Positions 1-13,500 of a DNA stretch of 64,000 bases are shown here, piece after piece. The notes under the pieces are model-generated. The model was not told the origin of the DNA and did no database searches. It was given only the letters and a program-made list of their open reading frames with translations. The DNA is from Agelaius tricolor (taxonomy: Eukaryota; Chordata; Aves; Passeriformes; Icteridae). The stretch is taken from NCBI GenBank assembly GCA_023055355.1, contig JALJCS010000035.1, forward strand, positions 558,001 through 622,000, read 5' to 3'. Every line of letters begins with the position of its first letter. The stretch's first letter is position 1. Both the position numbers and the translations under genes were made by a program.

Positions 1-2010
1 ACAGAGTGTTCCCTGGGACGCCTGGCAGGTTCCTGACCTGCTCCAGCAGCCCCCATTGCAAACCCCAGTGTAGACCCCAGGAGATGGGAACTGGGACCTG
101 CCTGAGCACTCAGGGGCTGCGGGGCCTTTCCCGGCTGCATCCCCTAACAAGGGCAGGTTGTGCCTCATGCAGCGTGGGCAGAACGGGTTTATCCAGAGCA
201 GCTCCCGGCTCACTGAGGAGAAAAGCACTTGTTGTTCCTCTCTGGCCGCTTTTGGCTGCACACTGGAGCCCCGAGCATCCCACGCGAGCCAGAGCTGTGG
301 TGCAGGGAGGGAGAGGGAGCCCGGGCAGGGCTCCTGCAGAGCTCAGGGCAGCCAGAAACCCAAAGCAACTCCTCAAGGAAAGGGAGGAGAAGCCTGGAAA
401 GGAGCGAGGGAAGGGGAGAGGCCAGAGGCAGGAGCTGAACTCAGGTTGGGTCAGAACCTGGTGTTTGTCAGAGGGGGAGGGATGGGAAGGGAGAGCTGAC
501 AAACACAGCCGAGGGAAATGGCTCTAAAATGAGAGAGTGAACTCAGCCCTGCCAAAAACCCCAATGCTGCCAGGATTAGGAAGTTAGGGTAGTGAAAGCA
601 TTTATCCCGGGATCCTGCCAGCCCCCCCAGCTGCTCCCTGCGATGTCAGTGCAGGATTCTGACAGCACACACCAGCCAACGGCTGTGAACTGAATCAGGG
701 CCTTTCCAGGCACAGGCAGAGGCATCCCGTGGCTGTCAGTGCATCCCTCCCGGCCTGGAGCAGGCAGAGGTGCCTTTCCCACAGGTAACTCCAGTTCATT
801 CCAATTCAAGGCAGTTTGCACAGGGGAGTGAGCCTCAGGAATGCTCACCGTGTCAATCTGCCTTTCAGTGGCACTGTAGTTGTCATCTTCCCTCTTTTTC
901 AGGTCATTCTGAACGTGATGCCTTCCCATTCAGCCTAAATCAAATATTTATCAACGCTGCAGCATCCGGCACTGCTGGGTTGCGTCAGCACTTTCTCCCT
1001 AAAATGCCTTTTTTGGGATCTCCTGGCTCTCTCCAGCTCCTGCCTCTCAAGCTGCCATTTCCTGCTTCGGCTTCAGAGCAAATGTGGGGTGGGCAAAATC
1101 CGAGTGTCAAACACCAGGAAAGGGTGGAAACGCTTGGTCCCTGTACTGGAAAATTCCTTGTTGTCATGGCATGGACTGCCTGGGACAGCAGACAGCCAGG
1201 ATGGGTATGAAAACACGGAGGGGTTGGGTTGGATTAGGGAGACACGGGGACAGGACAGCCCTGGGCACGGACATGAGTCCCTGTGCCAGGGAGACACTTG
1301 GATTTCAGGATAAAATCCTGAATAGATCTGAGCTGAACCGACTCAGGCCCCAGAGAAATCCATTTCCACGCTGCCAAATCATCATGATAATAATAACAGC
1401 AAAAAAAAAAAAAAAAAAGAGAAACCTTCCTCCCTGCTCTGCCCTGGGACAATGTTTGCTTTCTTTGAGCCTCTCCCGCTCTCTTGGCACGGGCTGGGAA
1501 CATCTGTGCTGTGGAGTGGAAATGTGCTTTCAGCAGCCCCATCCTCTCCCGGCCTGGGGGCAGCTGGGGGAGCCCGGGCGGGGCTGGCACTGCCCCCTCC
1601 CTGCCCCTCCCTGCCCCTCTGTGCCTGCGGCCATTTTTGGGCTCCGGGCAGGCAGAGAAATCTCCCCCCTTGGAACCCCTCCCTCCTCAGCCTCTGCAGC
1701 TCGGATTGAATTATAGATAGCAGAGTGAGTTATTCGTGCCCCATGAAAGATGCATGGGGCCTGCCTTTTTTGGGAGTCTCTTTGAGGAGAGACATCATCG
1801 GGGAAAAGCAGGGAAATTCTGCTTGTGCAGGGCTCAGGCTGATGAATGGAGCTGGCCATGCTCCGCTGGTTCGCAATGAAAGCAGCAGATAACCCCGAGC
1901 TGCAGGAACTCCTGCACTTTGTTCACAGCAATTCCCCTCGGGTTTAATGCATCTGCTCCATCCCTGGTGCTTCACGGAGCTGGCGTCTCCAGGCTCTCTC
2001 CACCCGTTAT
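1..2010. other. Non-genic stretch, no gene recognised
   Basis: I see no exon with recognisable protein similarity and no RNA gene here. Open frames up to about 200 codons exist on both strands, but they are low-complexity, overlap each other in several frames and have no conserved domain. An 18-base A run lies at about 1401-1418, preceded by an AT-rich TAATAATAA stretch. This could be the tail of an old retrotransposed insertion, but no body can be recognised upstream of it. Confidence 0.6.
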
Positions 2011-2021
2011 CCTGTGAGCAG

Positions 2022-2262
2022 GGACTGTGATTACACAGCACTGAGCAGGGACTGTGATCCTGCAGCAGGAGCTGGGCTGGGATCCACAGTGCTGAGCAGG
2101 GACTGTGATCCCACAGCAGGAGCTGGGCAGGGACTGTGATCCCACAGCAGGAGCTGAGCTGGGATCCAGCAGTGCTGAGCAGGGACTGTGATCCCACAGC
2201 AGGAGCTGAGCAGGGACTGTGATCCCACAGCAGGAGCTGAGCCAGGATCCAGTAGTGATGAC
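2022..2262. repeat. Minisatellite, unit about 34 bp
   Basis: Degenerate tandem copies built on GCAGGGACTGTGATCCCACA followed by GCAGGAGCTG. The array runs straight into the next one at about 2263. There is no coding evidence. Confidence 0.85.
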
Positions 2263-3040
2263 AGGGATGTGCCCACAGGGACAGGGATGTGATGGGAGGG
2301 ACAGGGATGTACCCCCAGGGACAGGGATGTGCCCCAGGGACAGGGATGTGCCCACAGGGACAGGGATGTGCTGGGAGGGACAGGGATGTGCCCTCAGGGA
2401 CAGGGATGTGCCCACAGGGACAGGGATGTGCCCGCAGGGACAGGGATGTGCCCCAGGGACAGGGATGTGCTGGGAGGGACAGGGATGTGCCCCAGGGACA
2501 GGGATGTGCTGGGAGGGACAGGGATGTGCCCTCAGGGACAGGGATGTGCCCGCAGGGACAGGGATGTGCCCCAGGGACAGGGATGTGCCCACAGGGACAG
2601 GGATGTGCCCACAGGGACAGGGATGTGCCCTCAGGGACAGGGATGTGCCCGAGGGACAGGGATGTGCCCGAGGGACAGGGATATGCCAGAAGGGACAGGG
2701 ATGTGCCCCAGGGACAGGGATGTGCCCCAGGGACAGGGATGTGCCCGCAGGGACAGGGATGTGCCCGCAGGGACAGGGATGTGCCCTCAGGGACAGGGAT
2801 GTGCCCCAGGGACAGGGATGTGCCCTCAGGGACAGGGATGTGATGGGAGGGACAGGGATGTGCTGGGAGGGACAGGGATGTGCCCTCAGGGACAGGGATA
2901 TGCCAGAAGGGACAGGGATGTGCTGGGAGGGACAGGGATGTGCCCCAGGGACAGGGATGTGCCCTCAGGGACAGGAATGTGCCGGAAGGGACAGGGATGT
3001 GCCCCAGGGACAGGGATGTGCCCACAGGGACAGCAGTGTG
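2263..3040. repeat. Minisatellite, 20-bp unit, about 39 copies
   Basis: Near-perfect tandem copies of ACAGGGATGTGCCCNCAGGG with a few 19-bp and variant units (GATATGCCAGAAG, GATGTGCTGGGAG). Twenty is not a multiple of 3 and the unit has no stop in any frame, so long open frames appear on both strands. They are products of the repeat, not genes. Confidence 0.97.
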
Positions 3041-4315
3041 CTGGGATACAGGCCCTGCCAAGCTGAGCACAAGCCTGAAAGGTGACAGAGGCACCCAGAG
3101 CAGCGGCCTGGGAGGGAATGGCCTCTGTTTCCTGCAGCAATGTGGCTCTGGGGGCAGCCACACCAACTCTGGCTCTCAGTGGGTCCTCCCCTTCTGGCAG
3201 TGAGAGGTTTGGGGTGACCCGTGGGGACAGAGTGGCTCTGCTGAGGCCGGGCAGAGCCCTGATCTCCAAACCTGCCCCTCGTGCACCTCCACACTCTGCC
3301 CCAGGGGAGCTGGCAGTGCCAGAGCTCCTGGGACCCCTGGGCGGCTCTCACAGGGCCCCTGCTCTTTCCCCCACACAGGCACAGAGGTTTTGCCAGCCTG
3401 TCCCACATTCCAGGGCTGCTCCTGGATCCCCTGGCTGCTGCAGAGCCTGTGGAACCTGCTGGAGAGACCGTGGCTCACAGCACAGGGGCTCCAGAGGAAG
3501 AGAGGATTCTGACTGCATTCCTGTGCTGAAGGCTCCATTAGTGAGAACGGGGGTTTTCAGGCAGAAGGAAGAGGATTTGTGCAGTGTTTGATGGATGGCA
3601 GAGGGGCACAGGCTGAGAGGATCCCCCTGTGCTGTGCTGTGAGCAGGAAATGCTTCCAGTGGCACGTGAGGAAAAACAAGCAATGACACCTCTAAATGCC
3701 ATCCCCAGTGCCTTCCAGAGCTGTCAGTGCAGGTGTGGAGATAAATCATCTCCATTAACCAAAACATCTGAGATCCTCAGCATTAAGGGCTGCAGCATTC
3801 TCTTCTGCTGCATTTTAATTGATGACAGAATTCTCCCAGGTCTCCAAATCCTTCCCTTGCATCACTTCCCAGGCTGCTGCCTGCGCTGATCTTTACACAA
3901 ACAGCACTCGGGAGCTGTTGCTTTTAATCCTGGATGTGATACTGAGTTAGTAATAAGCACTTCTGCTGTGGAAATTTGGAGGCTGTTTGAGGAATCTGAG
4001 TGTGCCAGGCTGGAAACACCCAGGCATTTCTAGCAGAGGCTGCACTCTCCAGAACCAGGTCCCTGAACAGGGCTTTAAACTGGGCACTGCAAAAGAAGCA
4101 GCCCCAGCATCCCTGAGTTCCTTTGGGAACGTGGGGTTAAAAGCTTGGCTCGAAAGAGCTTCCCAGTAAATGCCAGGAGTTGGAGCTGAAATTTTTCCTT
4201 AATCAGGAGCAGACAAATTAAAATAAACACAGAAGACTGAATTTACACAACAAGTCATTCATTAAAGGCAGGGCAAAAAGGGGGAGGGAAGAGAGAGGGA
4301 GTGAAAGCAGAGAGC
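3041..4315. other. Non-genic stretch, no gene recognised
   Basis: Mixed unique sequence. I find no exon with recognisable similarity and no RNA gene. An AATAAA on the plus strand at about 4222-4227 has no identifiable upstream gene to serve. Confidence 0.55.
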
Positions 4316-4692
4316 CTCCAAAAGGGAGCAGGTCCTCCCAAATTGAACAGATCCTACAATAGGGAACAGATCCTCCAAAATTGAACAGATCCTCCAAAAG
4401 GGAACAGATCCTCCAAAATTGAACAGATCCTCCAAAATTGAACAGATCCTACAATAGGGAACAGATCCTACAACAGGGAACAGAGCCTCCAAAAGGGAAC
4501 AGATCCTACAACAGGGAACAGATCCTACAACAGGGAACAGAGCCTCCAAAATTGAACAGATCCTCCAAAAGGGAACAGATCCTCCAAAATTGAACAGAGC
4601 CTCCAAAAGGGAACAGATCCTCCAAAAAGGAGCAGATCCTCCCAAAGGCAGCAGAGCCTCCAAAAGGGAGCAGAGCCTCCAAAAGGGAGCAG
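4316..4692. repeat. Minisatellite, unit 17-18 bp
   Basis: Tandem copies of GAACAGATCCTCCAAAAG and the variants GAACAGATCCTACAACAGG and ...CCAAAATT. About 20 copies; the order of variants suggests partial block duplications. Confidence 0.95.
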
Positions 4693-5065
4693 ATCCCAGC
4701 CAGGCTGTGCCAGGAGCCTCTGGGAAAGGTGGCAGTGACAACAGGGAAGTGTTGTAACCACGGCCAAGGTGATTCTCAGAAGTGGGGAACCCTTCACACC
4801 AATCTGAAAGGAGCACAAACCCCTGCTCCCCCTGAACCAGTCAGACCCATTTGTTCAGTGCTGTAGGGGCTCTTGGGGGGGATCTGGTAAATGCATGGCA
4901 GGAAATACAAAAATAGGTTATCCTCTAATTGTAAAAGTGCTTTAAAGTTGCCTCAGCTGTAAGGAAAAGGATCACCTGGGAGGCTGAGGAAGCAGCAGCC
5001 CCACAGCTCCTGCCCCAGCTGCTTGTGCAAATCTGGGGAATTCCAGACCAGGCTGGCAGCACCTG

Positions 5066-5290
5066 GAACCTGAGAATCCCACAATGGCTTGGGTTGGAAA
5101 TTACCTTAGAGCTCATCCAGAGCCACTCCTGCCGTGGCAGGGACACCTTGCAGTGTCCCAGGCTGCTCCCAGCCCTGTCCAGCCTGGCCTGGGACATTCA
5201 CAGGGGTGTCCAGCCCACAGCCTCTCTGTTCCAGGGCCTCCTCTCCTCAATATTTCTTCCTAATTTCTAATCTAAACCTTCCCTCCTCTG
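5066..5290 (-). mobile_element. CR1 LINE 3'-end fragment
   Basis: Read on the minus strand this is the typical 3' end of an avian CR1: the segment around AGGAAGAAATATTG, then CAGGCCAGGCTGGACAGG, the GTCCCTGCCACGGCAGG box and finally CCAACCCAAGCCATTGTGGG. It is diverged and 5'-truncated with no reverse transcriptase, so it is an inactive copy. CR1 is the dominant LINE of birds and supports an avian source. Confidence 0.88.
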
Positions 5291-5717
5291 CCTAAGCCTG
5301 TTCCTGCTTTCCCCACAGGCAGGGAGCACTGAGATATCCCTTTGATTTCGGCAGGGTGGGACAATCACTGCGGGAATTGGGACAATTGCTCCTTCTCACT
5401 GAAGCACAGTCGGTGCCCAGCAGAGTTCAGAGCCTGCAGCAGCAGCTCCCGGGGAGCTGTGCCCAGAAACTGGGCCAGGAGCACAAAGGGCCTTCAAAGG
5501 GCTCTGAACCAGCATCCCTTCCCCAGGGTAAGGCAAAAGAGGCGCAGCAAATCCCTGGATTGAGTGCAGGCAATGCACAGGTGATGGCACAGCTCTCACA
5601 CCAGTGGCACATGGCAGCCTGGGCTGGCTGCAGCCTGCCAGGGTCCTTGGGGAGGCACCTGGACACAGCCCTGAGTGCAGGAGAGCAGAGCTAAACCAGG
5701 AGCAGGGCAGGGGGAAG

Positions 5718-7000
<1,283 letters not shown>

Positions 7001-7220
7001 GACCAAAACCAATCCTGCTGTTTATCCCAGTATTTATAGAGCTCACAGAAACGGGGACCAAAACCAATCCTGCTGTTTATCCCAGTATTTATAGAGCTCA
7101 CAGAAATGGGGACCAAAACCAATCCTGCTGTTTATCCCAGTATTTATAGAGCTCACAGAAACGGGGACCAAAACCAATCCTGCTGTTTATCCCAGTATTT
7201 ATAGAGCTCACAGAAATGCA
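7001..7220. repeat. 55-bp tandem repeat, 4 copies
   Basis: Copies start at 7001, 7056, 7111 and 7166, almost identical and exactly 55 bp apart. Each holds GACCAAAACCAATCCTGCTG, then TTTATCCCAGTATTTATAGA and GCTCACAGAAA. The TATTTATAG core resembles a MEF2-type A/T-rich site. Confidence 0.97.
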
Positions 7221-7640
7221 CGTACAGATAATCCCACGTAGGTGGAAAACAAGGAGCATCATCATCACCCACTGAAGTGTTCTGCCACTCCTTCTCAAAA
7301 CAGAAACAAAGGAATCTTCAGATCAGCCCGAGGGAATAAACACATTCTCCTCTAGCTGAAGGCAGAGTTCCTTTAAGGTTGACCCGACTTATTTTCAATA
7401 AACATCTTTCCCTCCCCCAGCAGATCTGAACCCTTTCTTTAGAGATAAACTCCCCGTGGGGGGGCCGTGCATTCCAGGTTTGGAGTTTCATGGGGAGCCA
7501 GGGGCCCATAATTCCAGGTGTGAGCAAGGTTTTAGGGATAAAGGGTGATGATGTTTGTTCACTAAAACACGTCTTGGAGCATCCACATCTTGGCTGTTTG
7601 CTCACTAAAACACATCTTTGGCACGCCCCATCCCTGGCAG
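7221..7640. other. Non-genic stretch, no gene recognised
   Basis: Unique sequence without recognisable exons. Confidence 0.5.
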
Positions 7641-7644
7641 GTTG

Positions 7645-7750
7645 GACCCTGGGGCTTGGAGCAGCCTGGGACAGGGGAAGGTGTCCCTGCCATGGCAGGG
7701 GGGGCACTGGGTGGGCTTTGATGTCCCCTCCAGCCCAAAGCATTCGTATT
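7645..7750 (+). mobile_element. CR1 LINE 3'-end fragment
   Basis: Plus-strand order matches the CR1 3' end: GAGCAGCCTGGGACAGGGGA, GTGTCCCTGCCATGGCAGGG, then a segment ending CTCCAGCCCAAAGCATTC. About 100 bp remain, with no coding part. Confidence 0.8.
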
Positions 7751-9240
7751 GGGGACGGCATTTTTCAGATAAATGACTACAAAGTGCTGAAAACAATCCC
7801 CCAAGGAGGGAGGCAGGGAGGGACGGTCCCACTGGGGCCTGCATGGCCCAGCTCCCCTCCAGGGGGGGAAATTCCCTCTTGGGAGGGCAGTGCCCACCCC
7901 AGGTCCCCCTCTGGAGCAGCCAGACCCTGCGGAGCCCAGGGCAGCTCGGCTTTGCAGGGCACCAGAGGGGGATTTTCCACACCCAGCACCTGCTGCATTC
8001 CCAAGGAAAAGTCCAGGGATGCCTTGAGGAATCACCCAGCTCTGCAGGGGGGAAACAAAACCAGCCCTTGGCCCAGACTTAGCAATTCCAGGGACTAAAT
8101 TGTGTGGAAACAGGGATGGAAACACGTTTGTTTTGATACATGCTGTGGGTCTGACTGGAAAAAACACCTGCAAAACCCCTCCTGTGGCACTGAAGGCTCT
8201 GCTCCAGCTGGAAAGTTCTGCCATGGGACATTAGGTGTGGTTCCAGACGAGCTGGTGGCAGTGCAGTGACAAGGAATTGTTTGTGTGTGCAGCAGGTGGG
8301 TGGGAGGGGAATCACTGCACGGGGCTGGGAGGGGGAAATGGGAAGGATGCAAATGGATCTGACAGGGGAGGGAGATAAAAACACACCAGGACCTTCTCCC
8401 CAGTGCAAGGGCAGGCGGGGCCCATGGATTTCCCATTTCAAGGCTCTGGAAGCTGCATTTGGTGGGAGTGAGGGGAGAGGACAGGGAGGTAGGAAGGAGA
8501 GGGGAAGGTGAGTGTTTGTGTGCTCCAGAATCCTGGCTCTGGACAGAAATGTCTGCTGTGGGCAATGGCAGATGGAGGAGGCTGGAGGCACCCCCTGTCC
8601 CTCCCTCCCCACGCATCCCCTCTCCTCCCCAAACCCTCAGGGGCCGTTTCTCTCCGGAGACAGCCCCGTGGGAGGCAGTTCTGGGTGAGCCAGGCATGGC
8701 TGGGACACCTTGGGCTGCTTCTGTTCCAGTGCAGCTGCACGGGGAGCGCACGCAGCCCCGCGGCGCTGCCCCCTCATGTGCCAGTGTGGGAACTGCTGAG
8801 CCCGGCCCTCGGGAGGAGCAGGGCATCCACAGCCCCCGGATCCCCCGGGAAATCAGCTCCGAGCGTCACAAAATGTGCTTTTTGTAGCGATTTCTGGTAC
8901 ACGCCAGTGGCCAATTGTCCCTCACCGCTGCGGGGGCAGGGATGAGCCAGACCTGCAGGGACAGATTGTCCCTTCCTCAATTCCCCGTTGTTCAGGGCCA
9001 CCTCGGACTGCTCTTTTTGTACCAAGGCTGGAGGGAGCCCCGAAGGCAGCTCAGGGAGCAGAGGGGAGCCAGGCAGGTCCCTGTGCTGCTCTGTGGGGAC
9101 AAGGAGCACAAATGCCCCAAAGGGATGAGCTGATGGATATTCCAGCTCCTTCCAGAGCACACGGGGGCTGAAGTTTCCTTGGGTTTCAGTAAAGACCCAA
9201 AGTCAAGGGAAATGGGCAGGGGGTGGCAGGGCTGGGCTGT
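7751..9240. other. Non-genic stretch, no gene recognised
   Basis: GC-rich unique sequence. Overlapping open frames on both strands have no recognisable domains. It lies beyond the probable poly(A) sites of the TBC1D24-like gene. Confidence 0.5.
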
Positions 9241-9243
9241 CCT

Positions 9244-9540
9244 GGGGCTGCAGTGTGAGGGGCTGGGGGGCCCTGGGGTGAGGGTTTGGGTGCTGTGGGG
9301 CCCTGGGGTGAGGGGTTTGGGTGCTGTGGGGCCATGGGGTGAGGGTTTGGGTGCTGTGGGGCCATGGGGTGAGAGTTTGGGGTGCTGTGGGGCCATGGGG
9401 TGAGGGGTTTGGGTGCTGTGGGGCCATGGGGTGAGGGTTTGGGTGCTGTGGGGCCATGGGGTGAGAGTTTGGGGTGCTGTGGGGCCATGGGGTGAGAGTT
9501 TGGGGTGCTGTGGGGCCCTGAGGTGAGGGGCTGGGGTGCT
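9244..9540. repeat. Minisatellite, unit about 31 bp, G-rich
   Basis: About 9 copies built on GGTGAGGGTTTGGGTGCTGT followed by GGGGCCATGG. The plus strand has regularly spaced GGGG runs, so G-quadruplex formation is possible. Confidence 0.95.
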
Positions 9541-9676
9541 GACCCTCTCCAGGGAGGTGAGAGCAGGTCCCAGATCTCTTTATTTCCCATCACATGTCCC
9601 CTCTGCCCCTGGCCCCACTGCTCCCCCACCATGTCTTTGTGCTGGAATTTTTTTGAATTCTCCAAGGGTTTGGAAC

Positions 9677-9682
9677 TTTATT
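9677..9682 (-). terminator. Candidate poly(A) signal of the TBC1D24-like gene
   Basis: AATAAA on the minus strand, about 0.9 kb after the stop codon at 10590. A second AATAAA lies at 9579-9584. Neither is proven; both are in the right orientation and are the first canonical hexamers I see after the stop. Confidence 0.5.
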
Positions 9683-10217
9683 CAGCAATGGAATAAGGGG
9701 CAGGAAGGAAGGATCCCTTTCAGGGTCCCTTTCAGCACAGCAAAGGCTCAGCAGAGCTTGGGCACCCCCCAAGCCCCAGGCAGGGCTTTGCCATCCCCGG
9801 CAGCACATCCAGCCAGGGACAGGGAGAGTCTCTGTGGTGCTGCTGGGTCCTGGGCAGTCCTGGATACCCACGGAGGCTGCAGAACGCTCTGGGTGCCTGA
9901 GGGGCTGTGCTGGGCTTGGGGCTGGAGGGAAGCAGATCTGAGAGCGTTTCTGGTGAGCTCTGGAGCTCGGTGTTGGAGCCTGGCCTCAGAATTCCCACAG
10001 GATCCACCCACGCTGTCCCTGTTGGCCCTCCCCAGGCCAGGGAGGTACGAGAAACTCCAGCCTGGCTGCCCTTCCCTCCAGCACCCCAAACTGGGCCAGA
10101 CTGGGCAGAGTGGGCTCGGTCTAAACTGCGGGAGGGGACCTTGAATGTCCCCAGGGGCAGCACCCACAGTCCCCGTCCTGGCACTGCCTCGGCCTCTCTC
10201 TGCAGCACCACGAGGGC

Positions 10218-10462
10218 TGATCTGGTCCAGTCTGATCCATTCTGCTCTGATCCGATCCAGTCTGATCCATTCTGCTCTGATCCGGTCTGGTTGATTCATT
10301 CTGCTCTACTCCACTCCGTTCTGCTCTGCTCCGCTCTGCTCCGTTCTGCTCCGTTCTGCTCCGTTCTGCTCTGCTCCGTTCTGCTCTGCTCTGCTCCGTT
10401 CTGCTCTGCTCCGTTCTGCTCTGCTCTGCTCCGCTCTGCTCCGTTCTGCTCCGCTCCGTTGT
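10218..10462. repeat. Simple tandem repeat of TCTGCTC / TCCGT units
   Basis: Copies of TCTGCTCTGATCCGATCCAG pass into short TCTGCTCCGT and TCTGCTCTGC units. It lies 130 bp after the TBC1D24-like stop codon. If the poly(A) signals at 9.6 kb are used it is transcribed in the 3' UTR, as a purine-rich GGAGCAGAAC repeat. Confidence 0.92.
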
Positions 10463-10589
10463 GGCCGTGGAGGGGCCCGTGGGTTCCGCAGCAGCCGCCC
10501 AGGTGGCCCCAGCCCGGCCGGGGGTGCCAGCGCGGGGAGGGTCCCCGTGCTCGTGCCCGCGGGTGGCGCTCGGGGTGTCCCCAGGGCCC

Positions 10590-13500
10590 CTAGGCGCTTT
10601 GGAAGCCCCACACCTCCAGGAGCTGCACCTGGAAGTTCTCCCGGCAGAGCGGGGGGTTGTCGAAGGTCTCGCAGCGCTCCGTGTGTCCCCGCAGCAGGCT
10701 GGCGTCCAGGGACAGCGCTTGGCCTCCCCCTCCGCCTGCGAGGGCAGCGCGGGCTGGGCTCGGGCCGGCCCTGCCGGGCCGGGGCCACCCTCGCAGCCAG
10801 GGAAGGGCTGGGCAGGGCCGCTCCGGGCCTGGGCAGCGAACCCCGGCAGGCTCTGGGCTCTGGGGTCCCCCTGGGGCTCTCGGGAGCAGCTCCCGGGCTG
10901 GGGAAGGGGAGCTGCCCTCGCCTGCCCGGACTTTAACCCGATATCCCCAACCGGAGCTCCTGGGAGCTGATAGGGATCCCCCCTTATCGATAGGGATCCC
11001 CCTTTATTGATAGGGATCCCCCCTCACTGATAGGGATCCCCCTTTATTGATAGGGATCCCCCCTCACTGATAGGGATCCCCCCCTCAGTGATAGGGATCC
11101 CCCCTTATCGATAGAGATCCCCCCTTACCGATATTGATCCCCCTTTATTGATAGGGATCTCCCTTTATTGATAGGGATCCCCCCTCACCGATACCGACCC
11201 CCCCTTACCAATATCGACCCCCCCTTACCGATACCGACCCCCCTTACCGATACGGACCCCCCTTACCGATATTGACCCCCCTTACCGATACCGACCCCCC
11301 CTTACCGATGACGATGCCGTCCCGGGAGCCGGCCATGAACATGGAGGCGGTTTTGGAGGGCAGCAGGAAGTGCCTGATGGCCAGGAACGGGGACAGGCGG
11401 CCTCTGCCCTGCGCCGAGGGCACGGCCAGGTGCTTGGGGCTGGGGCTGTCCCGGGAGGAGCCGGGCGGGGCCTCGGGAGCGGGGGAAGGCGAGCGCTGCC
11501 GGGAGCGCGGCACGGCCTTGGCCAGCTCCGGCCTCTGGATGAGCACCCACTCGTACCTCTCTGCCTCGGGGCGCACCTGGGCACGGGACACACCTGCTGA
11601 GCCTGGGGGAAGGTGCTGCTGCTGCTGCCCCGGCTCCGGGCCCGGCGCAGGGAAGGGACGGCGTGGCCTGGCAGGACAGCAGTGAGGGGACAGAGGCAGA
11701 CACAAACCGTGACTCACAGTGAACACGAAGCACTCCCCGGTCCCAAAAAAGCCCGATGTGGCTCCGCTCTTCTTCCTTTCGGCCCAGTCCGAGGAGAGAA
11801 AGGCCCCACACACCTGGGAGAGAGCACGGGGAGCTCAGGGCGTGGATCAGCCTCACTCGTGGCCTCTCTCCCCTCGCCCTCTCCTCCTGGCTCCCCAGCA
11901 CCCCGGCTGAGGTGTGTCCTGGTGGCCAAGGTGCAGTTTGCTCTGCCCTGGCAGCTGGGATGGACCCGGGCCGGGGCAGGACAGGGAGCACAGCCCCTGG
12001 GTGCTCCAGCAGTGCCAGGGGGGCCACCCAGCCCTGGGTCCCCTTGCCCAGCCCCGCCTGGCAACGCTCACCTCCCCCTCGGTGGTTTTGATGAGCAGCA
12101 CCGTGGGTTCGTAGCCTTCACAGCACGTGTAGAACCTGCAGGCATGGACAAGGCTGGGCTGGGGGGAGCTGGAGCCCTGGGCAGGGTGTGCTGGCTGTCC
12201 CTGGCCACTCACAGTGTGCTGGCACAGGGTGGCACAGGGGACATCCCTGCCTGGCACAGCCACAGGGCTCCCTGTGCCCCAGGCGGTGCCCAGGTGCCGG
12301 TGCCCACCTGGGCCAGGCTCTGCCCTCTGCCCTCAGCCACCCTCAGGACCCCGAGCTGAGCCCAGGAGGGTCCCCAGCAGCCCCAGGGGTGCCCAGGTCA
12401 CTTGTGCTGCTCCTCCCTCCAGCACCAAGCCCTGCCCAGGTTCCCCCATGCCCCGGCCCCAGGGCAGGTGAGGCTTCACCTCTGCAGGCTGCAGCCGTCC
12501 TGGCAGGTGGAGAAGAGCAGCAGCGGGGGGAAGAGCGAGAAGCGCTCAGGGAGCCAGGACCAGACGAGGCGCATCTCCTGTGCCGTGACCGTGCTGGAGC
12601 TGAACTTCTGCATGTCCACGGCCAGGTGGAAGGACGGCCTGGGGGGGACGGACATCAGGACGGGCTGGGGCCCTGTGCTTTATGGGGCACAGCCTCTGCA
12701 GCAGGTTCTGCCCTGCCCGGAGCACCGTGAGCTCCCTGCCAACACCCCCAGCTCTTCTGGGCCGTGTCCCCTGACAGGGTCCCCAGCTCTGGCTGTGCCG
12801 TGTCCCCTGACAGGGTCCCTGACTGTGGCTGTGCCGTGTCCCCTGACAGGGTCCCTGACTGTGGCTGTGCCGTGTCCCCTGACAGGGTCTCCCAGGGGCT
12901 GTGAGGGCCCAGCACAGCCACAGCTGTGGGAGGTTCCTGCAGCTCCCCCAGAGCTCTCCACAGGAGCTCCCATTTTGCCGGCTCAGCCCCAGAGCTGGGA
13001 GCACAGAGCCCTCCTCACCTCCTCTGCACCACGGTGATGCCCCTCTCCACCAAGGCCTTCCTGTTGGCCATGTGCAGCAGCCAGATCTCCTTGCGGGAGA
13101 AGAGGCGGATGCCGAAGGCTCTCTCCAGGAGTTTGTCCACGGTGACGTGCTGGGCGATGTTCCTGACGAAAGCCTGCAGCTCGGCCTTGACGTCGGAGCC
13201 CTGGGGCCCGGCCGGGGCCGCCGAGAGCCTGAACTGCTTCAGCAGGGCCAGGGCGATGCGGTACAGGACCTTCTGGCCCTCCAGCAGGAACACGTCCAGC
13301 ACGCGCACGGCGTAGGCCAAGGGCAGCCCGGGGAAGAGCCACGAGAGCCACTCCGAGTAGACCTCGAGCACGTTGTCGGCGGCGCCGGCGATGAGCTTGT
13401 GAGCCGCGGGGCAGTGCTTGCTGGCCAGGTCCCCGAAGGTCATGCAGGAGGCCTGGTGGGCCAGGAAGGACTGGTCGATGTAGGCGGCGTGGGGAGCGTT

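Noticed and set aside
1395..1420. Processed pseudogene or retrogene poly(A) tail
   Set aside because: No gene-like body, target-site duplication or LINE sequence could be recognised next to the A run.
1730..3166. 478-codon minus-strand frame (PCPWGTSLSL repeats)
   Set aside because: Generated by the 20-bp stop-free minisatellite. The flanks have no domain and the opposite strand is equally open.
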